A program made the position numbers and the translations under genes. The notes under the pieces were generated by a model that worked only from the letters and a program-made list of their open reading frames with translations, was not told the origin of the DNA and did not search any database. From Palsa-883 sp035696165 (GTDB lineage Bacteria > Pseudomonadota > Alphaproteobacteria > Acetobacterales > Acetobacteraceae), in the NCBI GenBank assembly GCA_035696165.1, contig DASRQX010000153.1, positions 1 through 64,000 of the forward strand: 64,000 nucleotides of DNA, read 5' to 3'. Every line of letters starts with the position of its first letter. Position 1 is the stretch's first letter. Shown here one piece after another: positions 34,762 through 42,781 of this stretch.

Positions 34762-35571
34762 ATGCCGGATGACGCAGGCCGACGGCCTCTCGTACGGATC
34801 GTCGGCCTGCACAAGCGATTTGGCGCGCTGGAAGTGCTGCGCGGCGTGGACCTTGAGGTGCGGGCGGGTGAAAAGCTGACGGTCATCGGGCCGTCGGGAT
34901 CGGGCAAGACGACGCTGCTGCGCTGCATCAACTGGCTGGAGCGCCCGACCGACGGCGAGATCCTGATCAACGACGAGCCGATCGGCGAAAAGCGCGCCGG
35001 CGGTCGGCGGGTGGACATGCGGGACGCGGAACTCGCGCGCATGCGGGCGCGGATCGGCATGGTTTTCCAGCGCTTCTACCTGTTCCCGCATCTGACGGCG
35101 CTGGACAATGTCGCGGTCGGGCCGATCAAAGTGCTGCGCCAGACGCGGGCGATGGCGCGCCGCGACGCGCTGGCGCTGCTCGACAAGGTCGGCCTGGCGC
35201 ACAAGCGCGACGTCTATCCGGACATGCTGTCGGGCGGCCAGCAGCAGCGCGTGGCGATCGCCCGCGCGCTGGCGATGCAGCCCGCGCTGATGCTGTTCGA
35301 CGAGGCGACCTCGGCGCTCGATCCCGAACTGGTGGGCGAGGTGCTGACGGTGATCCGCCAGCTTGCCGCGGAGGGCATGACGATGATCATCGTGACGCAC
35401 GAGATGCAGTTCGCCGAGGACATATCCGACCGGGTGATTTTTATGGATCACGGCCAGATCGTCGAGGAAGGGCCGCCGCACCAGATCTTCCACGCGCCCG
35501 CACACGCGCGCACGCGGGCGTTCCTGCGCGCGGTGATCGATCGGCAGGTCTATCCGGCGGCAACGTCGTGA
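34762..35571 (+). CDS. Amino-acid ABC transporter ATP-binding protein
   Basis: A 269-residue ATPase of the polar amino acid transporter (GlnQ/HisP) type. Walker A is GPSGSGKTT, the Q-loop QRFYLFPH, the signature LSGGQQQR, Walker B LMLFDEATSALDPE and the switch histidine VTHEM. It begins 3 nt after the binding-protein stop codon and its own stop overlaps the following GTG start (GTGA), so it is translationally coupled to the permeases. Confidence 0.95.
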   Translation: MPDDAGRRPLVRIVGLHKRFGALEVLRGVDLEVRAGEKLTVIGPSGSGKTTLLRCINWLERPTDGEILINDEPIGEKRAGGRRVDMRDAELARMRARIGMVFQRFYLFPHLTALDNVAVGPIKVLRQTRAMARRDALALLDKVGLAHKRDVYPDMLSGGQQQRVAIARALAMQPALMLFDEATSALDPELVGEVLTVIRQLAAEGMTMIIVTHEMQFAEDISDRVIFMDHGQIVEEGPPHQIFHAPAHARTRAFLRAVIDRQVYPAATS

Positions 35572-36245
35572 ACGCCGGGGCTTGGGAACGCTTCGCGGCG
35601 CAGTTTCCATACCTGATCGAAACATTACTGCTGGGCGCGGAGATGACGGTCATCGTCACGCTCGGCGGGTTTGTCGTCGCGGTGCTGCTGGGCCTGGCGG
35701 GCGCCGGCCTGCGCACCGCACGACTGCGCTGGCTGCGCGCGCTCGGCACACTGTATGTGGACGTCTTCCGCGCCGTGCCGGTGCTGACGCAACTGTTCAT
35801 CATCTATTTCGGCCTGGCCGAACTGGGTGCCAGGCTGGATCCGATCCCGGCGGCGATCATCGGCTTCGGCATCAACGGCGGGGCCTACCTGACCGAGGTG
35901 TTCCGCGCCGGGATCGAGGCGGTGCATCGCGGCCAGAGCGAAGCCGCGTTGGCGATCGGCATGACGCCCGCCCAGGCGCTGCGGGTGATCGTGCTGCCGC
36001 AGGCGATGCGCGTGGTGGTTCCGCCGCTCGGCAATTTCGCGATCGGTTTGCTGAAGGACACCTCGGTCGCCTCATCCGTTGCGGCACCGGAATTGAGCTT
36101 CCGGGCGCATATGCTGGTCGACCAGACCTATCTCAGCACGCAGATCTACCTGACCGTGGCGGCGCTGTATCTCGCCATGAGCCTGCCGCTGGCGCGCCTT
36201 GTGCGCGTGATCGAGCGGCGCATGGCGCGGAGCCGGGTGGCGTGA
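35568..36245 (+). CDS. Amino-acid ABC transporter permease
   Basis: A 225-residue inner-membrane permease of the HisM/GlnP type with three to five helices. Start GTG 35568 overlaps the ATPase stop codon (GTGA). The characteristic loop is AYLTEVFRAGIEAVHRGQSEAALAIGMTPAQALRVIVLPQAMR, which includes the EAA contact region. LKDTSVASSVAAPEL near the end is typical. It is clearly a paralogue of the next gene, so the channel is a heterodimer. Confidence 0.94.
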   Translation: MNAGAWERFAAQFPYLIETLLLGAEMTVIVTLGGFVVAVLLGLAGAGLRTARLRWLRALGTLYVDVFRAVPVLTQLFIIYFGLAELGARLDPIPAAIIGFGINGGAYLTEVFRAGIEAVHRGQSEAALAIGMTPAQALRVIVLPQAMRVVVPPLGNFAIGLLKDTSVASSVAAPELSFRAHMLVDQTYLSTQIYLTVAALYLAMSLPLARLVRVIERRMARSRVA

Positions 36246-36901
36246 GCTGGGAGGACCTTCACGAGTGGCTGCCGCAGCTTCTGGTGGCTGCCGGCGGGAC
36301 GCTGAAGATGACGGCGCTGGCCTATCTGGTGGCGGTGGTCGCGGGTCTGACGATCGCCCTGGCGCGTCTGTCGCGGCGGCGCATGGTTGCCGCCGTGGCC
36401 GGGTGGTACGTCGAGCTGATCCGTGGCACGCCGGCGCTGACGCAGCTGTTCCTGATTTATTTCGGCCTCGCCTCGGCCGGCATTGTGCTGTCCGCCTTCA
36501 CCGCGGCGGTGATCGGCCTTGGCCTGAACTATGCCGCGTACATGTCGGAGGTTTATCGCGCTGGGATCGAGGCCGTGCACCGCGGACAGCGCGAGGCGGC
36601 GCTGGCGATCGGCATGACGAACGCGCTGGCGATGCGCACAATCATACTGCCGCAGGCGGTGCGCATCATCGTTCCGCCGATGGCGAACTACGCGGTGTCG
36701 CTGTTGAAGGATACCTCGGTCGCGTCGCTGATTTCCGCGCCGGAACTCATGCTGCGTGCACGCGATCTCAGCAGCGAGTATTTCATGCCGATGGAGCTCT
36801 ATCTGCTGGCGGGGGCGATGTATCTGGTAATGGCCTATCCGCTGGGGAAGGGTGCGCGCTATCTGGAGCTGCGGATGGGCCAGGGGCGGGTGGCAAGCTG
36901 A
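36242..36901 (+). CDS. Amino-acid ABC transporter permease (second)
   Basis: A 219-residue permease, second half of the heterodimeric channel. GTG 36242 overlaps the upstream stop codon as GTGA; the in-frame open region further left is only an out-of-phase reading of the first permease. It shares YMSEVYRAGIEAVHRGQREAALAIGMTNALAMR and LLKDTSVASLISAPELM with its neighbour, so the pair arose by duplication. The FAD oxidase gene follows 16 nt later. Confidence 0.93.
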   Translation: MSWEDLHEWLPQLLVAAGGTLKMTALAYLVAVVAGLTIALARLSRRRMVAAVAGWYVELIRGTPALTQLFLIYFGLASAGIVLSAFTAAVIGLGLNYAAYMSEVYRAGIEAVHRGQREAALAIGMTNALAMRTIILPQAVRIIVPPMANYAVSLLKDTSVASLISAPELMLRARDLSSEYFMPMELYLLAGAMYLVMAYPLGKGARYLELRMGQGRVAS

Positions 36902-36917
36902 GCAACGGGAGGTGAAG

Positions 36918-38159
36918 ATGATCGACGCGGTAGAATGCGTGGTGATCGGATCGGGCGCGCTGGGATCCAGTGTGGCGTTCCATCTGGCGAAGGCCGGCAA
37001 GCAGGTCGCGCTGCTGGACAAGCACGCGCTTGGCTCGCAGACATCACCGCGGGCGGCCGGACTGACTTCGCAGGCGCGTGGCAGCGATCTGATGACTCAG
37101 TTGGCCAAGCGCGCGGTGCGCAAGATCGAGGGGTTCGAGGCGGAAACCGGCGAGAAAATCGTGTTTCACCAGCCCGGCGCACTGAAGATCGCGCGCCTGC
37201 CGGAGCATCTGGAGCAACTCAACGGCGAAGTGGAGCGCGGGCGGCGGATGGGAACCGGGATCGAGATGATCTCGCCGCAGGAGGCCGCGGCAAAGAATCC
37301 GTTCCTCCATACGGCTGGGATTCTCAGGGTAATCTATTCGCCGACCGATCTCTACCTGGAGCCGTCGCAGATCCCTGGCGGCTACGCGCGTGCGGCGGCG
37401 CGGCTCGGCGTGACCATGCTGCCGCACACACTGGTGACCGGCATCGCCACTAACAACGACGTGGTCAGCGGTGTCGCAACGGAACATGGAACGATACGCT
37501 GCGAGACAGTGGTGGACGCGGGCGGCGCCTGGTTGCGCGCGGTGGCGGCGCTGTCCGGCGCGACCGTCAAGCTGGTGCCGACACGTCACCAGTTGCTGAT
37601 CACCGAGCCCATCGAGGGCGTCGATGCGATGCAGCCGATCACGCGCATTATCGACGTGAACGTCTATGTGCGGCCGGATGAGGGCGGATTGATGCTGGGC
37701 GGCTATGAGCAGACGCCTCTACAGTACGATGGACGCGACCTGCCGGCCAGATTCGATATCGATGAGATGCCGCTCGACCTTGATGTGCTGCGCGGCTTCG
37801 CGGATGCCGTGCGCGAGCAGTTGCCGGTGTTGCAGCGCGCGTTCCAGGCCGGGCCGCGGGCGGTCAAGCTGCGTGTGCATCGCGGCGGACTGCCGACGAT
37901 GACCGCTGACGGCGAACATACCGTCGGGCCGGTGCCTGGGGTCCGCGGACTGTATGTGGCCGGCGGCTGCTGCGTCGGCGGTTTGTCAATCTCGCCGGCA
38001 ATCGGCGAGGCGCTGGCCGCCTGGATCTGCGATGGCACACCGCCAATGGATCTTTCGCCGCTGGCGCCGGGGCGCGAAGGCGCGCTGGACGAGGTCGCAC
38101 TTAAGGCGGCATGCCGGTTGCAATATGCGCACCACTACTGGGAACATCCGCCGAGGTAA
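36918..38159 (+). CDS. FAD-dependent oxidoreductase, DAO family (amine/amino-acid oxidase-like)
   Basis: A 413-residue flavoprotein with the dinucleotide motif GSGALGSSVAFHLAKAG at about residues 10-26 and the family sequence HALGSQTSPRAAGLTSQ. The C-terminal FAD-contact motif is GLYVAGGCCVGGLSISPAIGEALA. Relatives oxidise sarcosine, dimethylglycine, glycine or D-amino acids. A strong SD (GGGAGGTGA) precedes ATG 36918. Being the last gene of the amino-acid ABC operon, it probably oxidises the imported compound; which amine that is cannot be read from sequence. Confidence 0.88.
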   Translation: MIDAVECVVIGSGALGSSVAFHLAKAGKQVALLDKHALGSQTSPRAAGLTSQARGSDLMTQLAKRAVRKIEGFEAETGEKIVFHQPGALKIARLPEHLEQLNGEVERGRRMGTGIEMISPQEAAAKNPFLHTAGILRVIYSPTDLYLEPSQIPGGYARAAARLGVTMLPHTLVTGIATNNDVVSGVATEHGTIRCETVVDAGGAWLRAVAALSGATVKLVPTRHQLLITEPIEGVDAMQPITRIIDVNVYVRPDEGGLMLGGYEQTPLQYDGRDLPARFDIDEMPLDLDVLRGFADAVREQLPVLQRAFQAGPRAVKLRVHRGGLPTMTADGEHTVGPVPGVRGLYVAGGCCVGGLSISPAIGEALAAWICDGTPPMDLSPLAPGREGALDEVALKAACRLQYAHHYWEHPPR

Positions 38160-38266
38160 CGAATCGGTTCTCGCTGCTTGCGCCATAGCCGTGCGCGGGA
38201 GTGATTGACCTTCCGCGGCGCGCGAGTTGTTGCGCCGACGCGGCGGGGTATAGCAGGCTGCGCGGC

Positions 38267-39040
38267 ATGCCTGAGACCTCGCTCTATCCGGTCGTGAAGC
38301 GCTTCCTGGAGGCCGCGGGCTTTCAGGTGAAGGGCGAAGTGAACGGCTGCGATGTCGTCGCGGTAAAACACGGCTCGGTGCAAGACGGGCCGATGCAAGA
38401 CGGACAGAAGTTGAAGCTGGTGATCGTGGAGATGAAGCTTGGCTTCAGCCTCGATCTACTGCTGCAGGCGACAGACCGCATGCGTGCGGCGGATGAGGTG
38501 TGGTTGGCGGTGCCGGCGACCCGGCGCGGACGCGATCGCGATCCACGCGTGCATCGGCTTTGCCGGTTGATCGGCTTCGGTTTGATGGCCGTCAACATCG
38601 AATGCGATCGGATCGAGGTGCTCGCCACGCCCGAACCCTATCGACCGCGGCCGGATCAGCGCCGCCGTGCACGGTTGCTGAGCGAACATGCGCGGCGCAG
38701 TGGCGACCCGTCTCCCGGTGGCTCGACACGCCAGCCTGTGATGACCGCGTACCGGCAGCAGGCCCTCGCCTGCGCTGCGTTGCTGCGGGCGGGCTGTGAT
38801 CGGCCTCGCGATCTTCGGGCGGTAGCACCCGATGCGGGCCGAATTCTCTTGCGCAACGTGTACGGTTGGTTCGAGCGAACGCGGCGCGGCGTGTATCGGC
38901 TTACCGCCCTTGGCGAAGTGGCGTTGCAGCGCTGGCCCGACACCAGGCACATTGCTGCAAGCGAAGGATTTGCCGTGCAGCGTGAGAGTGTCGTTGCTGG
39001 CGCCGTGGCAAACGCTGCCCTGATCGCGCGAGCGATGTAG
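38267..39040 (+). CDS. DUF2161 domain-containing protein (putative PD-(D/E)XK phosphodiesterase fold)
   Basis: 257 residues, matching DUF2161 as I know it: an N-terminal SLYPVVKRFLEAAGFQVKGEVNGCDVVAV, then LVIVEMKLGFSLDLLLQATDRM and ADEVWLAVP. The D of NGCDVV and the ExK of VEMK fit a PD-(D/E)xK nuclease-type active site; activity is unproven. A basic C-terminal half includes a possible winged-helix segment (LRNVYGWFERTRRGVYRLTALG). Between the D and ExK motifs sits a tandem 15-bp repeat encoding VQDGPMQDGQK. ATG 38267 is preferred because conserved sequence begins there; the frame is open to 38201. It stands between the transporter operon and the IS remnant. Confidence 0.72.
   Translation: MPETSLYPVVKRFLEAAGFQVKGEVNGCDVVAVKHGSVQDGPMQDGQKLKLVIVEMKLGFSLDLLLQATDRMRAADEVWLAVPATRRGRDRDPRVHRLCRLIGFGLMAVNIECDRIEVLATPEPYRPRPDQRRRARLLSEHARRSGDPSPGGSTRQPVMTAYRQQALACAALLRAGCDRPRDLRAVAPDAGRILLRNVYGWFERTRRGVYRLTALGEVALQRWPDTRHIAASEGFAVQRESVVAGAVANAALIARAM
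38379..38408. repeat. Tandem 15-bp repeat within the DUF2161 coding region
   Basis: TGCAAGACGGGCCGA followed by TGCAAGACGGACAGA, in frame, duplicating a QDG pentapeptide between the two putative active-site motifs. It belongs to the same class of short in-frame repeats seen in the dcw genes. Confidence 0.75.
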
Positions 39041-39117
39041 CCGGCGAGGCAATCTCGCGGATGCAATGCCCTTTTTCGTTCGGCAAGAGGACAGCGCATC
39101 CGGCTACGGTCTCAATG

Positions 39118-40193
39118 CTAAACAGAAACTACGACTTCGGGGTCAGCCTGGGTGATTGTGCACGCGAACCCAAGCTTCGCGATCTGACTGACCAGCCGTT
39201 GTGCCTGAGCGTTCGGCGAGGCGCTATGGAAATTGCACCAAAGTGGTTTTCAGCCAGGGCGCGCCCTTGCGCATCTTGTTGGAGCGTCGCTTGCCGGCAC
39301 TCTCGTCGTTGCGTGGGCAGAGGCCCGCCCATGAGATCATGTGGCCCGCGGTCGGGAAGCGGCTCATGTCGATGCCGATCTCCGAGATGATCACCTGCGC
39401 CGTCAGGTCGCTGACGCCAGGGATGCTGCGCAGCAGGCGCACCGCATCACGAAAAGGGTCGAGGTCACGGTCCACCGCCTCATCGATCTCAGCCAAGGCG
39501 GCGACCAGGGTGTCGATCTGACGCAGGTGCAGACGCAGCAGGAAGCGGTGACGGTCCGTCACGCGCCCTGTCGGGCGGCATGCACCTTGTCACGCGGCGC
39601 CTTCACCCGGCGGTCAATCGGCGTCAGCAGATGATCGGGATCGGTCTCACCATCGATCAACGCCTCGAGGATCGCCCGGCCGCTGACGCCCATGATGTTG
39701 GTCAGCACGGAAGGCAGCTTGAGATTGGCATCCTCCAGCGTCTTCTGGATCCGCTGGACGTGACTGGCCTTTTCGCGTACCAACTGCTTGCGGGTGCGCA
39801 ACAGAGCCCGCATCTCCTGCGTGGCAGGTTCAGGCACCAAGCTGGCGCGGATCAGACCCTGCGCCAGCAGATCGGCCAGCCAGGTCGCGCCGGCCACGTC
39901 GGTCTTGCGGCCGGGCACATTCTTAACATGTGCGGCGTTGGCCAGGATGAGCGTCATGTCGCCATCCGAGAGTATGTGCCAGACTGGCTTCCAGTAGACG
40001 CCGGTTGCCTCCATGCCGACGTGAGTGCAGCCGCACTCGTTCAGCCACTCGGCCAACGCCGTTGGTCCGGGCGTCGTCGTGTCGAACGTGCGAACTCGGC
40101 CTGCACCGTGCCCTCGGCCGCCAGGCGGACACACGCAACCACCGTGTCCTTGTGTACGTCCAGGCCGGCGCAGCGCGGGTAAAGAACCTCCAT
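39118..40193 (-). pseudogene. Degenerate IS110-family transposase
   Basis: The minus strand from ATG 40193 reads MEVLYPRCAGLDVHKDTVV, the DEDD-type N-terminus of IS110 transposases, then loses frame near 40095 by a one-base deletion. It resumes as RTFDTTTPG, CGCTHVGMEATGVYWKPVW and KTDVAGATWLADLL. The last motif normally reads KTDxxDA, so a catalytic Asp is replaced by Gly. A second one-base deletion near 39565 shifts frame before VTDRHRFLLRLHLRQ and SIPGVSDLTAQVIISEIG (transposase 20 domain). Reading stops after WLKTTLVQ near 39233, and a C-terminal-like AQRLVSQIAKLGFACTI follows in another frame, ending at a stop at 39118, as if an internal segment were deleted. The copy is dead. No clear terminal repeats were found. 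Confidence 0.85.
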
Positions 40194-40472
40194 TGTGCTC
40201 TCCTTCTCTGCCGCCGCCGACGCAGGGCACCCCGGAAATAAAGTCTAAACAACGCGCTCCCGGACATCGCGGCCCATGGCGCAATCGGGGGTGCTTTGGG
40301 TGCCCCGGATCCAACTTATACACGGGATCGCTCACATCATGATGACGACGACCTCTCCGCCAGCGGCCGGCAAACAGTAGCCGGCCGGGAAGCAGTCGCA
40401 ACAGTTTCATTCGCGGCGGGTCGGTCGTGACGGTGAAAACTTATACCAGCGCCCGAAAGTCCCGACTCTCCG

Positions 40473-40506
40473 CCCGTCATCGCCGGCGCGGGCCGGCCAT
40501 GACGGG
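40473..40506. repeat. Short copy of the dispersed palindromic repeat family
   Basis: CCCGTCAT at 40473-40480 pairs with ATGACGGG at 40499-40506, separated by CGCCGGCGCGGGCCGGCC. The ends match the dispersed palindrome but the roughly 50-nt core is missing. Confidence 0.7.
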
Positions 40507-40607
40507 GGTGGGGCAGCGTACGTCAATACTTTCTTCCGTTGATCTTATTTGGTTGGCTGTTGGACTTGCGGTGGGCGGCCGTCCGGCCAGTGGTGGAAGG
40601 CGCTTGT

Positions 40608-40626
40608 CCCCGGAACAAGTCCGGGG
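40608..40626. repeat. Small GC-rich hairpin downstream of ligA
   Basis: CCCCGG-AACAAGT-CCGGGG stem-loop. Such hairpins are common between genes in GC-rich alphaproteobacteria. With the palindrome at 40638 it may end or stabilise the ligA transcript; no T-run follows in the ligA direction. Confidence 0.55.
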
Positions 40627-40637
40627 CAACGGTTTTC

Positions 40638-40669
40638 CGCCCTCCGTTGCAACGTTGCAACGGAGGGCG
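40638..40669. repeat. 32-bp perfect palindrome just downstream of ligA
   Basis: A palindrome without loop, one half being CGCCCTCCGTTGCAAC. It ends 20 bp beyond the ligA stop codon. As RNA it would form a 14-16 bp stem; as DNA it could bind a dimeric protein. In the ligA direction it is followed by GAAAACC rather than a T-run. Confidence 0.85.
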
Positions 40670-40689
40670 CGACGGAGCGTTGTTTGATT

Positions 40690-42771
40690 TCAGGCCAACC
40701 CAGCCAACTCGCGCCATTCGGCCTCGGTCAACGTGCGCACGCCTAGCTCAGCGGCGCGGCGGGCTTTCGATCCGGCATCGGCGCCCAGCACCACGAAATC
40801 CGTTTTCTTCGAAACGCTGTCGGTCACTTTCGCGCCCATCGCCTCGGCGCGTGCTTTTGCCTCGGGGCGCGTCATCGTCTCCAACGAGCCGGTAAACACG
40901 ATCGTCTTGCCGGCCAGTTCACTGTCCGCGGTTTCCGCGCGGGCCACGTCCTCGATGGTCAGTTCGCGCGCCAGTTCGTCGAGCGTTTCCACATTGCGCG
41001 GCTCGGCGAAGAAGTCCGCGAGTTCCTCGGCGATCGCCGCGCCGATGCCCAGGATGCTGCCCAGCGCCTGGCGTTCCTCCGATCCGACGGTGGTCGCCGC
41101 AAGCATCTGCGCCCGCCAATTTTCGTAACTACCGTAATGCCGCGCCAACAAGCGGGCATTCGCCTCGCCGATGCGGCGGATGCCCAGCGCGTAGATGAAG
41201 CGCGCCAGCGGAATGGTGCGCCTTGCCCCGATCGCGCGCGACAGGTTGCGCGCCGAGACCGCGCCCCAACCCTCGCGCGCCGCGATCTCGGCTTCGCGTG
41301 CCGGCAGCTTGAACAGGTCGGCAGGACCTTGCAGCCAGCCCTCGTCGTAGAACTCGCGGATCGTCTTTTCGCCCAACCCGTCGATGTCGAATGCCGGGCG
41401 CGAAACGAAATGGATCAGCCGTTCCACCCGCTGCGCGGCACAGATCAGTCCGCCGGTGCAGCGGCGCACCGCCTCGCCCGGCGGGCGCACCGCGTTGCTG
41501 CCGCAGACCGGGCAGGTTTCGGGGAACTTGTAAGCCTTCGCTCCCTTCGGACGGCGCTCGATCACCACCGACACGATCTGCGGGATCACGTCGCCAGCGC
41601 GCTGAATGACCGCCGTGTCGCCGATATGAATGTCCTTGCGGGCGATCTCATCCTCGTTGTGCAGCGTGGCGTTCTGCACCAGCACGCCGCCGACATTCAC
41701 CGGTTCAAGCCGCGCGACCGGCGTCAGCGCGCCGGTGCGGCCGACCTGGATATCGATGCCGCGCAGCACCGTCATCGCCTGCTCGGCGGGAAATTTCCAG
41801 GCGATCGCCCAGCGTGGCGCGCGGCCGACGAAGCCCAGCCGCCGCTGTAAGCCCAGGTCGTCGATCTTGTAGACCACGCCGTCGATGTCGTAGCCCAGGC
41901 CGGATCGTTCAACTGCCATCGCCTGCTGGAACGCGGCGGCCGCTTCCTGGTCCGGCAACTGCTTCGACAGCGGATTGACCGAGAAGCCCCAGTCGCTCAG
42001 TCGTTGCAGATAGTGCCAGTGGGTATCGGCAACGGGCTCGCTCGCCTCGCCCATCGCGTAGGCGAACAGCGACAGCGGCCGGCTGGCGGTGATCGCCGGA
42101 TCGAGCTGGCGCAGGCTGCCGGCGGCGGCGTTGCGCGGATTGGCGAACAACCGCTGTTCCGCCTTTGCCTGCGCCTCATTCAGCGCCAGGAAATCCGCCT
42201 TGGTCATGAACACTTCGCCGCGGATCTCGATCAGCGCCGGCGCCTTGCCGCGCAACCGGTTCGGGATCGACTTGATCGTGCGCAGGTTCGCGGTGACGTC
42301 CTCGCCCTCGGTGCCGTCGCCGCGGGTGGCGCCGCGGACGAACCGCCCGATCTCGTAGGTCAAATTGATCGACAGGCCGTCGATCTTCGGTTCACCGACG
42401 CAGGCCAGCGGCGCATCCTTGGCCAGCCCAAGGAAGCGGCGGGCACGGACACAGAACTCGGCGAATTCCTCGGCGTCGAACGCGTTGTCCAGTGACAGCA
42501 TCGGCACCAGGTGGCGCAGCTTGGCGAAGCCGGTCTCAGGTGCACCACCGACGCGGCGTGATGGCGAATCCGGCCGCACCAGATCGGGAAACCGCGCTTC
42601 GATCGCGCTGTTGCGCTGGCGCAATGCATCGTAGTCGGCGTCGCTGATCTCCGGCGCGTCGAGCGTGTGGTACTGCCGGTCGTGATGCGCAATCTCATGG
42701 GCCAGCCGCGCGAGTTCCGCCGCGGCCTGCGCCGGGTCTAATGCTTCGACCGCCGCCTCGGCAGCGCTCAT
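40690..42771 (-). CDS. ligA: NAD-dependent DNA ligase LigA
   Basis: A 693-residue DNA ligase that seals nicks using NAD. Domain order is complete: Ia (YHTLDAPEISDADYDALRQ), adenylation with the active-site lysine in CVGEPKIDGLSINL (about residue 125), OB fold, zinc finger with four cysteines (CPVCGSNA, then RRCTGGLICAAQ), helix-hairpin-helix repeats and a C-terminal BRCT domain (LAGKTIVFTGSLETMTR). The length is normal. It begins 10 nt after the recN stop codon, so it is probably co-transcribed with recN and bamD at the distal end of the division cluster. Confidence 0.97.
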   Translation of the reverse strand: MSAAEAAVEALDPAQAAAELARLAHEIAHHDRQYHTLDAPEISDADYDALRQRNSAIEARFPDLVRPDSPSRRVGGAPETGFAKLRHLVPMLSLDNAFDAEEFAEFCVRARRFLGLAKDAPLACVGEPKIDGLSINLTYEIGRFVRGATRGDGTEGEDVTANLRTIKSIPNRLRGKAPALIEIRGEVFMTKADFLALNEAQAKAEQRLFANPRNAAAGSLRQLDPAITASRPLSLFAYAMGEASEPVADTHWHYLQRLSDWGFSVNPLSKQLPDQEAAAAFQQAMAVERSGLGYDIDGVVYKIDDLGLQRRLGFVGRAPRWAIAWKFPAEQAMTVLRGIDIQVGRTGALTPVARLEPVNVGGVLVQNATLHNEDEIARKDIHIGDTAVIQRAGDVIPQIVSVVIERRPKGAKAYKFPETCPVCGSNAVRPPGEAVRRCTGGLICAAQRVERLIHFVSRPAFDIDGLGEKTIREFYDEGWLQGPADLFKLPAREAEIAAREGWGAVSARNLSRAIGARRTIPLARFIYALGIRRIGEANARLLARHYGSYENWRAQMLAATTVGSEERQALGSILGIGAAIAEELADFFAEPRNVETLDELARELTIEDVARAETADSELAGKTIVFTGSLETMTRPEAKARAEAMGAKVTDSVSKKTDFVVLGADAGSKARRAAELGVRTLTEAEWRELAGLA

Positions 42772-42781
42772 GCCGCCACAC

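Larger units (their letters stand above)
40194..40689. other. Non-coding gap between the IS remnant and ligA
   Basis: About 500 bp with no credible gene. The left half (to about 40430) is probably the non-coding end of the IS110 element. The right half holds three inverted structures listed separately (40473, 40608, 40638). Translation in all frames gives only low-quality, composition-driven peptides. Confidence 0.6.

Noticed and set aside
35582..36241. Long plus-strand frame upstream of the second permease
   Set aside because: It is an out-of-phase reading of the first permease; the real second permease starts at GTG 36242.
40608..40669. Canonical rho-independent terminator for ligA
   Set aside because: Both stem structures lack a following T-run in the ligA direction.
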